A stretch of DNA of 64,000 nt from Rhodobacteraceae bacterium QY30 (GTDB taxonomy: Bacteria > Pseudomonadota > Alphaproteobacteria > Rhodobacterales > Rhodobacteraceae), in assembly GCA_002356635.1 (NCBI GenBank), contig CP023454.1, forward strand, positions 682,001-746,000, written 5' to 3'. This document shows positions 7,417-15,023 of the stretch, in pieces (the stretch's first letter is position 1; every line of letters begins with the position of its first letter). The notes below the pieces were generated by a model. It ran no database searches. It was not told the DNA's origin and saw only the letters and a program-made list of their open reading frames with translations. Position numbers and translations under genes: made by a program.

Positions 7417-7827
7417 TCACTTCGTGTCGACGATCTTGCACAATTCGACCAGGTTCGCATGGCTCACGCCGGCCATGTCGCCGGCCGACGTCGTCGACGT
7501 GCCGGTGGTGGTCGTTGTGGTCGTCGTGGACGATTCGGTGGTGGTGCCGCTTGCGCCGGTTTCAGCCTTCACCGTAGCGCAATCCTTCAACACCATGTCC
7601 TTGTCTTCCTGCGACAGGTTCGTCCAGGCCGCCCGGATATCGGTTTCCGACTTCAGCGTTCCCATCGTGCTGTCGGTGAACAGCCCGGTCTTGATCGTGT
7701 CCTTCCACTCCTGCCCGACCTTGGCGTCGGTGCTGGCCCCGGCGGTGGTTCCGGTGGTGGTCTGGGCGAAAGCGGAAGTCGCCAGGAAGATCGCCGCAAC
7801 CGGCGTGATCAACGTGAATTTCCTCAT
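7417..7827 (-). CDS. Secreted Thr-rich hypothetical protein
   Basis: The 136-residue precursor has a clear signal peptide (KFTLITPVAAIFLATSAFA, cleavage after AFA). The mature part holds a central compact segment (EWKDTIKTGLFTDSTMGTL; LSQEDKDMVLKDCATV) and a poly-Thr/Ser linker. It ends in LVELCKIVDTK, with two Cys that could form a periplasmic disulfide. AGGAGA precedes ATG 7827. An EcfG-type promoter lies about 97 bases upstream, which suggests a stress-induced envelope protein. No named family is recognised. Confidence 0.78.
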   Translation of the reverse strand: MRKFTLITPVAAIFLATSAFAQTTTGTTAGASTDAKVGQEWKDTIKTGLFTDSTMGTLKSETDIRAAWTNLSQEDKDMVLKDCATVKAETGASGTTTESSTTTTTTTTGTSTTSAGDMAGVSHANLVELCKIVDTK

Positions 7828-7923
7828 GCGCTTGTCTCCTGAGTTCGAAGGGTTGGACGGCCGCAACGGCCGGCTGCCGAAGGAACGAGCCCCTGGATCG
7901 GGTTGCCCTCGCGACCGGCCTGC

Positions 7924-7948
7924 AACCGCTCTCGCCGCGCTTTGTTCC
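7924..7948 (-). promoter_or_regulatory. Predicted EcfG promoter for the secreted Thr-rich gene
   Basis: On the minus strand: GGAAC (7948-7944), 16 bases, GGTT (7927-7924). The -10 element lies 97 bases upstream of the ATG at 7827. Confidence 0.5.
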
Positions 7949-8019
7949 GTCCTGTCTGGGGCGCCCGTCGAAAAGCGGGCGGAAGTCCGCCTTGTGGTGC
8001 CGACGGGCGTCGCGGCAAC

Positions 8020-8044
8020 GGAACCGGCGGCGGCGTTCGGCGTT
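8020..8044 (+). promoter_or_regulatory. Predicted EcfG promoter of the sigma factor gene (autoregulation)
   Basis: GGAAC at 8020-8024, 16 bases, and CGTT at 8041-8044: an exact consensus match directly in front of the ECF sigma gene. It implies positive autoregulation, as described for ecfG in several alphaproteobacteria. Confidence 0.7.
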
Positions 8045-8073
8045 TTTCCACAATGAAACCCCCCGAAAACGCC

Positions 8074-8604
8074 ATGCCGGACATCCGCGAACATACAATC
8101 TCCGAGATTGTCGAGTTGATCCCGCGTCTGCGTGCCTATGCGCGCGTTTTGACCCGAGACAGGTCGGATGCCGACGACCTGGTGCAGGAAACCCTGACCA
8201 AGGCCATTGCGAAGGTGGAACTTTTCCAGCCGGGCACGATGCTGCGGGCCTGGCTGTTTACCATCATGCGCAATACGTTCTTTACCGAGGTGCAGAAGCG
8301 CAAGCGCGAACAACCGGGGGCGGCGGATTGCGTTTCGGGGCTGGCGATTTCGCTGCCGGACCAGGAAACGCATCTGATGCATGTGCAGTTGATGGCGGCG
8401 ATCAACCGGCTGCCGGTCCACTACCGGGAGATGCTGGTGCTGGTCGTTGTCCTGGGCGAAAGCTACGAAGATGCGGCCCAGATCTGCGATTGCGCGGTCG
8501 GCACGGTCAAAAGCCGGGTGAACCGCGCCCGCGCCAAAGTGATCGAGGATCTTGAGCGGCTGTCCTGGCCCGAACGGTCGAACACGGGCACCTTCCAGGC
8601 CTGA
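8074..8604 (+). CDS. RNA polymerase sigma factor, EcfG type
   Basis: The 176-residue protein consists of sigma region 2 (about residues 12-72: ARVLTRDRSDADDLVQETL, FTIMRNTFF) and region 4 (about 100-162: INRLPVHYREMLVLVVVLG, the helix-turn-helix SYEDAAQICDCAVGTVKSRV). There is no extra domain, as in EcfG-group ECF sigma factors driving the general stress response. An in-frame ATG at 8053 is possible, but the -10 element ends at 8044, so that start would be nearly leaderless. The homologue-like start is 8074. A NepR-like gene and seven further EcfG-type promoters lie within 7 kb. Confidence 0.9.
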   Translation: MPDIREHTISEIVELIPRLRAYARVLTRDRSDADDLVQETLTKAIAKVELFQPGTMLRAWLFTIMRNTFFTEVQKRKREQPGAADCVSGLAISLPDQETHLMHVQLMAAINRLPVHYREMLVLVVVLGESYEDAAQICDCAVGTVKSRVNRARAKVIEDLERLSWPERSNTGTFQA

Positions 8605-8615
8605 ACCTTGCCCAG

Positions 8616-8650
8616 CAAAAAGCCGCGGCCGAACGTTTCGACCGCGGCGG
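8616..8650 (-). terminator. Intrinsic terminator of the 54-residue Gln-rich gene
   Basis: On the minus strand a CCGCGG...CCGCGG hairpin with one mismatch is followed by CTTTTTG. It lies about 23 bases past the stop at 8673 and may also serve the convergent sigma gene. Confidence 0.6.
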
Positions 8651-8672
8651 CACCATTACGCACTCAGGTCAG

Positions 8673-8837
8673 TCAGCGGGTCTGCTTGCCCTGATCGGAC
8701 TTCTGGTCCTGCTGCTTGCCGCGCTGATCGGACTGGCCGCTTTGCTGCCCGCCCTGGCGCTTGTCATCGGATTGGGTCTGCTGCTTGTTCGGCTGCTGCT
8801 TTTCACCCGACTTGTTGCTTTGATCATTCTTTTGCAT
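8673..8837 (-). CDS. 54-residue Gln/Lys-rich hydrophilic protein
   Basis: This short gene encodes a 54-residue protein with about one third Gln and no hydrophobic stretch. It contains GGQQSGQS, a string also present in the tail of the prion-like protein ending at 5339. ATG 8837 is preceded by AGGGAG nine bases upstream. It has its own EcfG-type promoter (8904-8880) and a terminator after the stop, so it is likely a genuine stress gene. It resembles small hydrophilin-like stress proteins only in composition. Confidence 0.68.
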   Translation of the reverse strand: MQKNDQSNKSGEKQQPNKQQTQSDDKRQGGQQSGQSDQRGKQQDQKSDQGKQTR

Positions 8838-8879
8838 CGCATGCTCCCTGGGAGGTCTGGCGAACTGCCAGGCCTGATG

Positions 8880-8904
8880 AACCGGGACGCCGCGGATTTG
8901 TTCC
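8880..8904 (-). promoter_or_regulatory. Predicted EcfG promoter for the Gln-rich gene
   Basis: On the minus strand: GGAAC (8904-8900), 16 bases, GGTT (8883-8880). The -10 element lies 43 bases upstream of the ATG at 8837. A divergent twin site begins 24 bases away at 8928. Confidence 0.6.
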
Positions 8905-8927
8905 CGCGCGCTCGCGGCCAGGCCGCC

Positions 8928-8952
8928 GGAACAAAGCCCGTGTCTTCCGGTT
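8928..8952 (+). promoter_or_regulatory. Predicted EcfG promoter for the four-helix membrane protein gene
   Basis: GGAAC at 8928-8932, 16 bases, GGTT at 8949-8952, with the -10 element 36 bases upstream of the ATG at 8988. Together with 8904-8880 it forms a divergent promoter pair. Confidence 0.6.
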
Positions 8953-8987
8953 GCGGTTTCGCGAAACCCAATCCTTTCGGAGGTGTC

Positions 8988-9449
8988 ATGATTCCATCCT
9001 TCTGGACCGCCGTTTTCGTCTCGGGTCTGGCTGCGGCCGTCCTTTCGGGGTTGGTGCTGATGGTACTGGCGCTGGCCCGGTCGCAGTCACCCGTTGCGCC
9101 GATCAACGCCACCAGCCAGTGGCTGTTCGGGCCGCGCGTGGCATCGGTGGGCGATGTGACTGTTGCGGAAACCGGTGTCGGGCTGGCGACGCATGTGGCC
9201 TCCTCCGTTCTGTGGGGGGGCGTGACTGCCCTGGCGGCGCGATGGCTGGGCGCGGAGCGGACCGGATCGCTTCTGCTGGTCGGCCTGGGGGTCGCCGTTG
9301 TGGCGCTGATCCTGGATTACGGGCTGTTGCCACGCCGGATCAGCCCGGGCTGGCACCTGGTCCTGCCGTGGTGGGCCGTGGGAATCGGCTTCCTGGCCCT
9401 GGGTCTTGGCCTTGGGCTGGGTGCCGGTGGCGCGCTGGGCCGGGGCTGA
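8988..9449 (+). CDS. Small integral membrane protein, four predicted helices
   Basis: The 153-residue protein has hydrophobic helices at about residues 6-29, 64-86, 92-115 and 122-148, the last rich in Gly/Leu. A soluble loop with PINATSQWLFGPR lies between helices 1 and 2. CGGAGG precedes ATG 8988, which supports this start over a longer open frame. An EcfG-type promoter lies just upstream, so a stress-induced inner-membrane protein is predicted. No family is recognised. Confidence 0.78.
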   Translation: MIPSFWTAVFVSGLAAAVLSGLVLMVLALARSQSPVAPINATSQWLFGPRVASVGDVTVAETGVGLATHVASSVLWGGVTALAARWLGAERTGSLLLVGLGVAVVALILDYGLLPRRISPGWHLVLPWWAVGIGFLALGLGLGLGAGGALGRG

Positions 9450-9472
9450 CGTGCGCGCCCCAGGCACGGCCG

Positions 9473-10972
9473 TCAGAAGCCGTCTTCGTCCTGCTGCCAA
9501 GGCCGGACAAGGTTGCCAAAGCGGGTGAAGCGTCCCTCGAAGCTCAGTTCCACCGTGCCGATGGGCCCGTGGCGCTGCTTGCCCAGAATGACTTCGGCCT
9601 TGCCATGCACCCGCTCCATGGTTTCCTGCCACTTGGCCATGGCTTCCAGGTTATCCTCACCCGGTTTTTCGCGTTCCTTGTAGTATTCGTCGCGGTAGAC
9701 AAACATCACGACGTCCGCGTCCTGCTCGATCGAGCCGGATTCCCGCAGGTCCGACAGTTGCGGGCGCTTGTCCTCGCGGTTCTCGACCTGACGGCTCAGC
9801 TGCGAAAGCGCGATGACGGGGATGTTCAGTTCCTTCGCGATGGCCTTCAGCCCTTGCGTGATTTCCGACACTTCCTGCACGCGGTTTTCGCCCTTGCCGG
9901 TGCCGCGCACCAGTTGCAGGTAGTCGATCATCAAAACGTCCAACCCATGCGTCCGCTTCAACCGCCGGGCACGGGCGGCCAGCTGGCTGATCGGCAGGGC
10001 AGGGGTGTCATCGATATACAGCGGGCAGCTTTCCAGCGCCTTCGCCGCCTCGACGAAGCGGCGGAATTCGGCTTCGGTCATGTCGCCGCGGCGGATCTGT
10101 TCGCTGGGCACTTCCGAGGCTTCCGAGAGGATCCGGGCGGCAAGCTGCTCCGACGACATCTCAAGGCTGTAGAAGCCGACCACGCCGCCTTCCACCGCGC
10201 CCTCGCTGCCATCAGGCAGTTGGCCGCGCTTGTAGGCCTTGGCGATGTTGAAGGCGATGTTCGTTGCCAGCGAGGTCTTCCCCATCGAGGGACGGCCGGC
10301 AAGGATGATCAGGTCGGACTTGTGAAGGCCGCCCATCTTCTTGTCGAGGTCGATCAATCCGGTCGAGATCCCCGCCAGACCGCCGTCGCGCTGGTAGGCG
10401 GCATTGGCGGTCTGAACCGCTTCGGTCACCGCCTTCAGGAAGGACACGAAGCCTTTTTCGGCGTGGCCCTGTTCACCCAAGGTGTAAAGCCGCTGTTCGG
10501 CCGCGACGATCTGTTCGCGCGGATCGTTGTCGACCTCGATCGTATGCGCCCGTGCCGCAATGTCCTGGCCCAGCTGGATCAGTTCGCGCCGCACCGCCAT
10601 GTCATAGATCATCTGCGCGTAATCGCGCGCCGCAAAAGCCGAAATCGCCGCCCCTGCAAGGCGCGCCAGATAGGCTGGCCCGCCCAGTTCCTTCAGACCG
10701 GCGTCGTCCTCAAGGTAGGCTTTCAGGGTCACGGGCGAGGCCAGCGCGTTTTTCTGGATCTTGGCCACCGCCACTTCGTAGATGCGCCGGTGCACGGGTT
10801 CGAAGAAATGCTCGGCCCGGACGATCTGGGCGATCCGGTCGTAGATGTCGTTATTGGTCAGGATCGCGCCCAGAAGCTGCTGCTCGGCCTCGATATTGTG
10901 GGGCAGAACCTCGGTTGCTGGCGGTGTCTCGACCGCGCGGATCATGGCTACGTCGCTCAAGTTGTCCCCCAT
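9473..10972 (-). CDS. dnaB: Replicative DNA helicase DnaB
   Basis: The 499-residue hexameric helicase unwinds DNA at the replication fork. The N-terminal primase-interacting domain (LPHNIEAEQQLLGAIL) is followed by a RecA-like ATPase with Walker A GRPSMGKTSLATN and Walker B DVLMIDYLQL, then SQLSRQVENR and DLRESGSIEQDAD. Length is normal and no intein interrupts it. Start 10972 is chosen near the conserved N-terminus; ATG 10945 is an alternative. It lies downstream of pyrE on the same strand with a 172-base gap. Confidence 0.96.
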   Translation of the reverse strand: MGDNLSDVAMIRAVETPPATEVLPHNIEAEQQLLGAILTNNDIYDRIAQIVRAEHFFEPVHRRIYEVAVAKIQKNALASPVTLKAYLEDDAGLKELGGPAYLARLAGAAISAFAARDYAQMIYDMAVRRELIQLGQDIAARAHTIEVDNDPREQIVAAEQRLYTLGEQGHAEKGFVSFLKAVTEAVQTANAAYQRDGGLAGISTGLIDLDKKMGGLHKSDLIILAGRPSMGKTSLATNIAFNIAKAYKRGQLPDGSEGAVEGGVVGFYSLEMSSEQLAARILSEASEVPSEQIRRGDMTEAEFRRFVEAAKALESCPLYIDDTPALPISQLAARARRLKRTHGLDVLMIDYLQLVRGTGKGENRVQEVSEITQGLKAIAKELNIPVIALSQLSRQVENREDKRPQLSDLRESGSIEQDADVVMFVYRDEYYKEREKPGEDNLEAMAKWQETMERVHGKAEVILGKQRHGPIGTVELSFEGRFTRFGNLVRPWQQDEDGF

Positions 10973-11144
10973 GGCTGACGGAAGGGGATAGGCTTCCTTG
11001 TGCCCGGACGCAAATTGTATATCCCTGTGGATGCCCTGTGGAGAGCGCACAGCACACAAGATCATGTGGTCGTCGGCGGTCGTCCGTCAAGGCGGCGTGA
11101 ACGCTCCGCCCTGTCGTCGGAGCCCTTGGGCACCTTGTCGCAAA

Positions 11145-11825
11145 TCAGGCAGGTTTCCGCGCGTCCTGCCAGGCCCGGGGATCCTTCAGGAATCGCTCTA
11201 CCTCGGCCAGGGTCGCGGCATCGAACGCGCCCTGCGCCCGCGCCTCGGCCAGGACGTCCCACCAGGTGCACAGGTGGTGCAGCCTGACGCCATGCGCGCC
11301 CAGTTTCGCTTCTGTGTCAGGGAAGATGCCGTAGTAGAAGATCACTGCCGTGTGGCCGCAGGTCGCGCCGGTTTCGCGGATCGCATCGACGAAGGACAGT
11401 TTCGATCCGCCGTCGGTGGTCAGATCCTCGACCAGCAGCACGCGCTGGCCTTCGGTCATTGCTCCTTCGATGCGGGCGTTGCGGCCGTAGCCCTTCGGCT
11501 TCTTGCGGACATAGGTCATCGGCAGCGCAAGCCGTTCCGCCACCAGCGCGGCGAAGGGGATGCCGGCCGTCTCGCCGCCCGCGATGTTGTCGAATGCCTC
11601 GAACCCCGCCTCACGCATCACTGTCACGGCCAGGAAATCCATCAGCGTCGAACGGATGCGCGGATAGGAAATAAGCTTCCGGCAGTCGATATAGGTCGGC
11701 GAGGGCAGGCCGCTTGCCAGAATGAAGGGGGTTTCGGCGTTGAAGTGCACCGCCTTGATTTCCAGAAGCGCCCGCGCCGTCAGCCGGGCGATTTCGTCTT
11801 TCGGGGGGAAGCTTGTGGGGATCAT
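11145..11825 (-). CDS. pyrE: Orotate phosphoribosyltransferase
   Basis: The 226-residue enzyme joins orotate to PRPP to form orotidine monophosphate in pyrimidine synthesis. The PRPP-binding motif [13 protein letters not shown], the flexible-loop segment [11 protein letters not shown] and the early [16 protein letters not shown] are all visible. Length matches the alphaproteobacterial form. It is followed by dnaB and preceded by pyrC on the same strand, with a 94-base gap to pyrC, so the two pyrimidine genes are probably cotranscribed. Confidence 0.96.
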   Translation of the reverse strand: MIPTSFPPKDEIARLTARALLEIKAVHFNAETPFILASGLPSPTYIDCRKLISYPRIRSTLMDFLAVTVMREAGFEAFDNIAGGETAGIPFAALVAERLALPMTYVRKKPKGYGRNARIEGAMTEGQRVLLVEDLTTDGGSKLSFVDAIRETGATCGHTAVIFYYGIFPDTEAKLGAHGVRLHHLCTWWDVLAEARAQGAFDAATLAEVERFLKDPRAWQDARKPA

Positions 11826-11919
11826 GGACGGATCAGCCTTTCAGGGGTGCGGTTTTTCCGCCCGGAGGCAAGGACGGTTGGACCGGGAGTCTCGGGCGGG
11901 GGGGTCTTGACGAAAAGGG

Positions 11920-12963
11920 TCAGTCGCGGACGTGCCAGAAGACGGGAAAACCCGGGTCGAAAACAGTTACCGGGCCGGCACCGGTCTGGATCTTCGCGGG
12001 CGGCGCCAGGGGCGTGTCGCGTTTCTCCAGCGTCAGGCGCGCTTCGGTCAGCGGCAGGCGATAGAAGGCCGCGCCGTTCACCGAGGTGAAGGCTTCCAGC
12101 CGGTCGAGCGCGCCTTCCTCGTCGAAGACATGCGCCAGAAGCGGCATGGTATTGGTGGCGGTGAAGCAGCCGGCGCAGCCGCAGGCATGTTCCTTCAGTG
12201 CGTCGACATGCGGGGCGCTGTCGGTGCCCAGGAAGAACCGCGTCTCGCCGCTGGTGGCGGCTTCGCGCAAGGCAAGGCGGTGTTCCTCGCGCTTGGCGAC
12301 CGGCAGGCAGTAGTAATGCGGTTTGATCCCGCCCACCAGGATGTGGTTGCGGTTGATGATCAGGTGGTGCGTCGTGATCGTGGCGGCCAGGTCATCGCCC
12401 TGGGAACGGGCGTAGGCCACGCCGTCGCGGGTGGTGATATGTTCCATGACAACGCGCAGGCCCGGCGTTCTGCGCCGCAGCGGATCAAGGACCGTGTCGA
12501 TGAACACCGCCTCGCGGTCGAAGATGTCGACCGAGGGCGTCGTCACCTCGCCATGCACGCACAGCGGCAGGCCGATCTCGGCCATGCGCTCCAGCACGCC
12601 GCGCACCTTGTCGAAATCGCGCACGCCCGAGGCCGAATTGGTGGTGGCGCCAGCCGGGTAAAGCTTGACCGCCTTCACAACGCCAGAGGCCGCGGCGCGG
12701 GCGACGTCCTCGGGATCTGTTTGCTCGGTCAGGTAAAGGGTCATCAGCGGTTGGAACGCGGCGCCTTCGGGAAGGGCGGCCAGGATCCGGTCGCGGTAGG
12801 CGGCGGCCTCGGCCCCGGTCACCACGGGCGGCACCAGGTTCGGCATGATGATGGCGCGCGCAAAATGCCGGGCGGTTTCCGGCAGGATTCCCTGCAACAT
12901 CGCGCCGTCGCGCAGGTGCAGGTGCATGTCGTCGGGGCGGCGAAGGGCAAGCGTCTGGGTCAT
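11920..12963 (-). CDS. pyrC: Dihydroorotase
   Basis: The 347-residue zinc amidohydrolase interconverts carbamoyl aspartate and dihydroorotate. The first metal motif, DMHLHLRDG, is near the start. Later come the metal-ligand histidines in [18 protein letters not shown] and TITTHHL, and the catalytic Asp in [10 protein letters not shown]. The short E. coli PyrC-like (class II) form is indicated by length. It precedes pyrE. Confidence 0.96.
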   Translation of the reverse strand: MTQTLALRRPDDMHLHLRDGAMLQGILPETARHFARAIIMPNLVPPVVTGAEAAAYRDRILAALPEGAAFQPLMTLYLTEQTDPEDVARAAASGVVKAVKLYPAGATTNSASGVRDFDKVRGVLERMAEIGLPLCVHGEVTTPSVDIFDREAVFIDTVLDPLRRRTPGLRVVMEHITTRDGVAYARSQGDDLAATITTHHLIINRNHILVGGIKPHYYCLPVAKREEHRLALREAATSGETRFFLGTDSAPHVDALKEHACGCAGCFTATNTMPLLAHVFDEEGALDRLEAFTSVNGAAFYRLPLTEARLTLEKRDTPLAPPAKIQTGAGPVTVFDPGFPVFWHVRD

Positions 12964-13067
12964 GGCCGCGCCCGTACAGCAAAAATCGTCTTCGTTCCAG
13001 TGTCAGGGTTATGCTGCACCGCAGAATCGTGTAAGATTGGCGCGGCAGTCATTGAATGGGATACATT

Positions 13068-13391
13068 ATGGCCCGCGGTATTTTTCCCTTGCACGAAATG
13101 ATGCGCGTTTCCTTTTCCACCGGCATGATGATGATCGAGGCGCAGAGCGTCATCACCATGCGGCTTTGGGGCATGGCGGGGTTGTGGAACCTTGGCCCCG
13201 GTGAAAGCCAGAGGATGTGGACCGAAAAGGCCCATGCGGCCCGGCAAAGCGGGCAGGCGGCCACCCGGGCGGTGATCCAGGGCGCAACACCCGGTCAGGT
13301 GGCGCTGGCAGCGATCCAGCCGGTCCGGCGCAAGACCCGCGCCAATGTGAAGCGTCTGGTGCAGCGCGGCCCGGTCAAGGACCAGGGCTGA
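13068..13391 (+). CDS. Small phasin-like conserved protein
   Basis: The 107-residue protein has an amphipathic, Met-rich N-terminal helix (RVSFSTGMMMIEAQSVITMR) and a basic C-terminus (PVRRKTRANVKRL). Such proteins are widespread in Rhodobacteraceae, often labelled 'antifreeze protein' without evidence. The pattern fits a granule- or membrane-surface helical protein similar to a phasin, but that is inference. ATG 13068 is preferred over 13056 by conservation of the family start. No strong Shine-Dalgarno is seen. Confidence 0.65.
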   Translation: MARGIFPLHEMMRVSFSTGMMMIEAQSVITMRLWGMAGLWNLGPGESQRMWTEKAHAARQSGQAATRAVIQGATPGQVALAAIQPVRRKTRANVKRLVQRGPVKDQG

Positions 13392-13467
13392 CGCCTGCAC
13401 CGCCGGAGCTTGCTTTTTGGCGGCCGTCCGTCCGATAGTCCGGCAGGCACAACGAACGAGGTCTTCC

Positions 13468-13818
13468 ATGACATCCGTCACCGGCTCCTGCCAATGCGGT
13501 GCCGTCCGCTACGAGGCCGAAGCCTCGCTTGACCAGCCGATCGTCTGCAACTGCTCGCGCTGCCAGCGATTGGGGGCGGTGCTGGTCTTTACACCGAAGG
13601 ATAAGTTCCACCTGCTGTCGGGGGATGGGGCGTTGACCGAATACCTGTTCAACCGCAAGCTCATCCGTCACCAGTTCTGCAAGACCTGCGGGATCGAGCC
13701 CTTCGCCTATGGTGCAAAGCCCGACGGGACCGAGGTCGTGGCACTGAACGTCAACTGCATCGAAGGCGTGGACCCCCGCGCGATGACGCCCGTGCTATAT
13801 GACGGCCGGGCTGTCTGA
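13468..13818 (+). CDS. GFA-family zinc protein (CENP-V/GFA domain)
   Basis: The 116-residue protein has the GFA fold cysteines: CQCG near residue 9, NCSRCQRLG near 30, and CKTCGIEPF near 70. Family members bind zinc and were named for glutathione-dependent formaldehyde activation, though most have no proven activity. The C-terminal NVNCIEGVD segment is typical. A second GFA protein is encoded at 47263..47649. Confidence 0.88.
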   Translation: MTSVTGSCQCGAVRYEAEASLDQPIVCNCSRCQRLGAVLVFTPKDKFHLLSGDGALTEYLFNRKLIRHQFCKTCGIEPFAYGAKPDGTEVVALNVNCIEGVDPRAMTPVLYDGRAV

Positions 13819-13912
13819 AGCGGCACCTTGCCGAAGATCCGTCCCGGACTTGCCGAAACGGGCGGACTGACGCAGTCTGTGCCGATCGGCAGCAATGACA
13901 AATGGGGCAACC

Positions 13913-14224
13913 ATGAAAGGCAAGGGCATGTGGATCGCGGTGGCCGCGCTGGCTGCCTGCACCAACGATCCCGGGTTCACCGGCGTTGCCGGGATGAACG
14001 AGGCGGAGCCGGGCGAAGTCGCGCAGTGCCGCTATGTGACCGACCTGCGGATGACCCCCGGCGTTTACGGTCCTGTTCTGGCGGAACAGGGGCTGCGCTA
14101 TGCCCGCAACAAGATCATGGCGGATGCCCAACGGTCGGGCGCGGATACGGTGGTCTTTGACAAGGTGGCCCCGGGCAGCGATGTCTATGAACTGCACGCC
14201 GTGGCCTATCGCTGCCGCGGCTGA
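13913..14224 (+). CDS. Small lipoprotein, hypothetical
   Basis: The 103-residue precursor has a lipoprotein signal (MWIAVAALAAC, lipobox LAAC). The mature domain contains YVTDLRMTPGVYGP and ARNKIMADAQRSGADTVVFD, reminiscent of DUF4156-type outer-membrane lipoproteins in which a metal- or redox-linked loop precedes an Ala-rich helix. ATG 13913 has GGGGC upstream; the in-frame ATG at 13895 would lengthen the signal. Function is unknown. Confidence 0.75.
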   Translation: MKGKGMWIAVAALAACTNDPGFTGVAGMNEAEPGEVAQCRYVTDLRMTPGVYGPVLAEQGLRYARNKIMADAQRSGADTVVFDKVAPGSDVYELHAVAYRCRG

Positions 14225-14321
14225 GGGACGGCCCCTGCCGGGGCTTGCCCGATGGGTTCAGACATGCAACGGTTTCAAAGGGATCCGGGCCGGGCGCCCG
14301 GAGACCGATGGTATGTTGTAA

Positions 14322-14981
14322 ATGGAGACCCGCGTGCATTCCTGTCATCCAGAATCCCGCCGCCCCGGCGTTCTGTCCCTTGGCCTGACCGCAGCACTGG
14401 CCGCGGCACCCTTGCCGCTGCTGGCCGAATGCCTGACGCAAGGCGATCTGGCCAAAGGCCTGCGCGCCACCTACCTTGATGGCTCGGTCGTGGATTACCG
14501 GTCGGGTGGGCAGGATGTGGTCGAGGTAACGGAAATCCCCGATCCGAAGGCGCCGCAGGCCCTGCGCTTTCGCAGCCGCTATGGCATCTATGACCTGTCG
14601 GCCCAAGGGCTGATGCAGGGCGTTCCGCAGGCAGGGCAGGTGCTTGACTACACCTACAGCGATCCCGAAGGGGCCGAGCCGCCGCGGCCGGATCCGGGCA
14701 AGCTCTGGCTGGGACATTCCACCACCACCTATGCGGATGGCAGCAGCGACTCCTTCGTGGCCGTCATGGTCTATGGAACGGAAGGTACGCTGCGGCTGGG
14801 CGACTGCGACTATGCCACCGTTCCGGTCACCGTCAGCTATCTGGCCGGCGAAAGCTGGAGCGCGCAGGACTACGAATGGCTGTCTGACCTGGGTATCGGC
14901 CTTCTCACGCGGCGCGAAGGATCGGATGCCGCGCGTCCCTCGGCCTACCGGATCACCGGGCTTGGCCGCGCGCTGCCCTGA
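14322..14981 (+). CDS. Secreted hypothetical protein
   Basis: The 219-residue precursor has a hydrophobic signal segment (SLGLTAALAAAPLPLLAEC, cleavage probably after LLA). The mature domain has a beta-rich, aromatic/Asp pattern (ATYLDGSVVDYRSG, LWLGHSTTTYADGSSD, LGDCDYATVPVTVSYL) and two Cys that could form a disulfide. No known family is recognised. A shorter start within the leader is possible because the first 15 residues are polar and Arg-rich. Confidence 0.7.
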   Translation: METRVHSCHPESRRPGVLSLGLTAALAAAPLPLLAECLTQGDLAKGLRATYLDGSVVDYRSGGQDVVEVTEIPDPKAPQALRFRSRYGIYDLSAQGLMQGVPQAGQVLDYTYSDPEGAEPPRPDPGKLWLGHSTTTYADGSSDSFVAVMVYGTEGTLRLGDCDYATVPVTVSYLAGESWSAQDYEWLSDLGIGLLTRREGSDAARPSAYRITGLGRALP

Positions 14982-15023
14982 GGGAGCGGCGACGTTGCGC
15001 CCCGCCAGCCCGGCCGGGCGACG

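Noticed and set aside
9473-10972. Intein in dnaB
   Set aside because: DnaB is a frequent intein host, but the length is normal and the motifs are uninterrupted.
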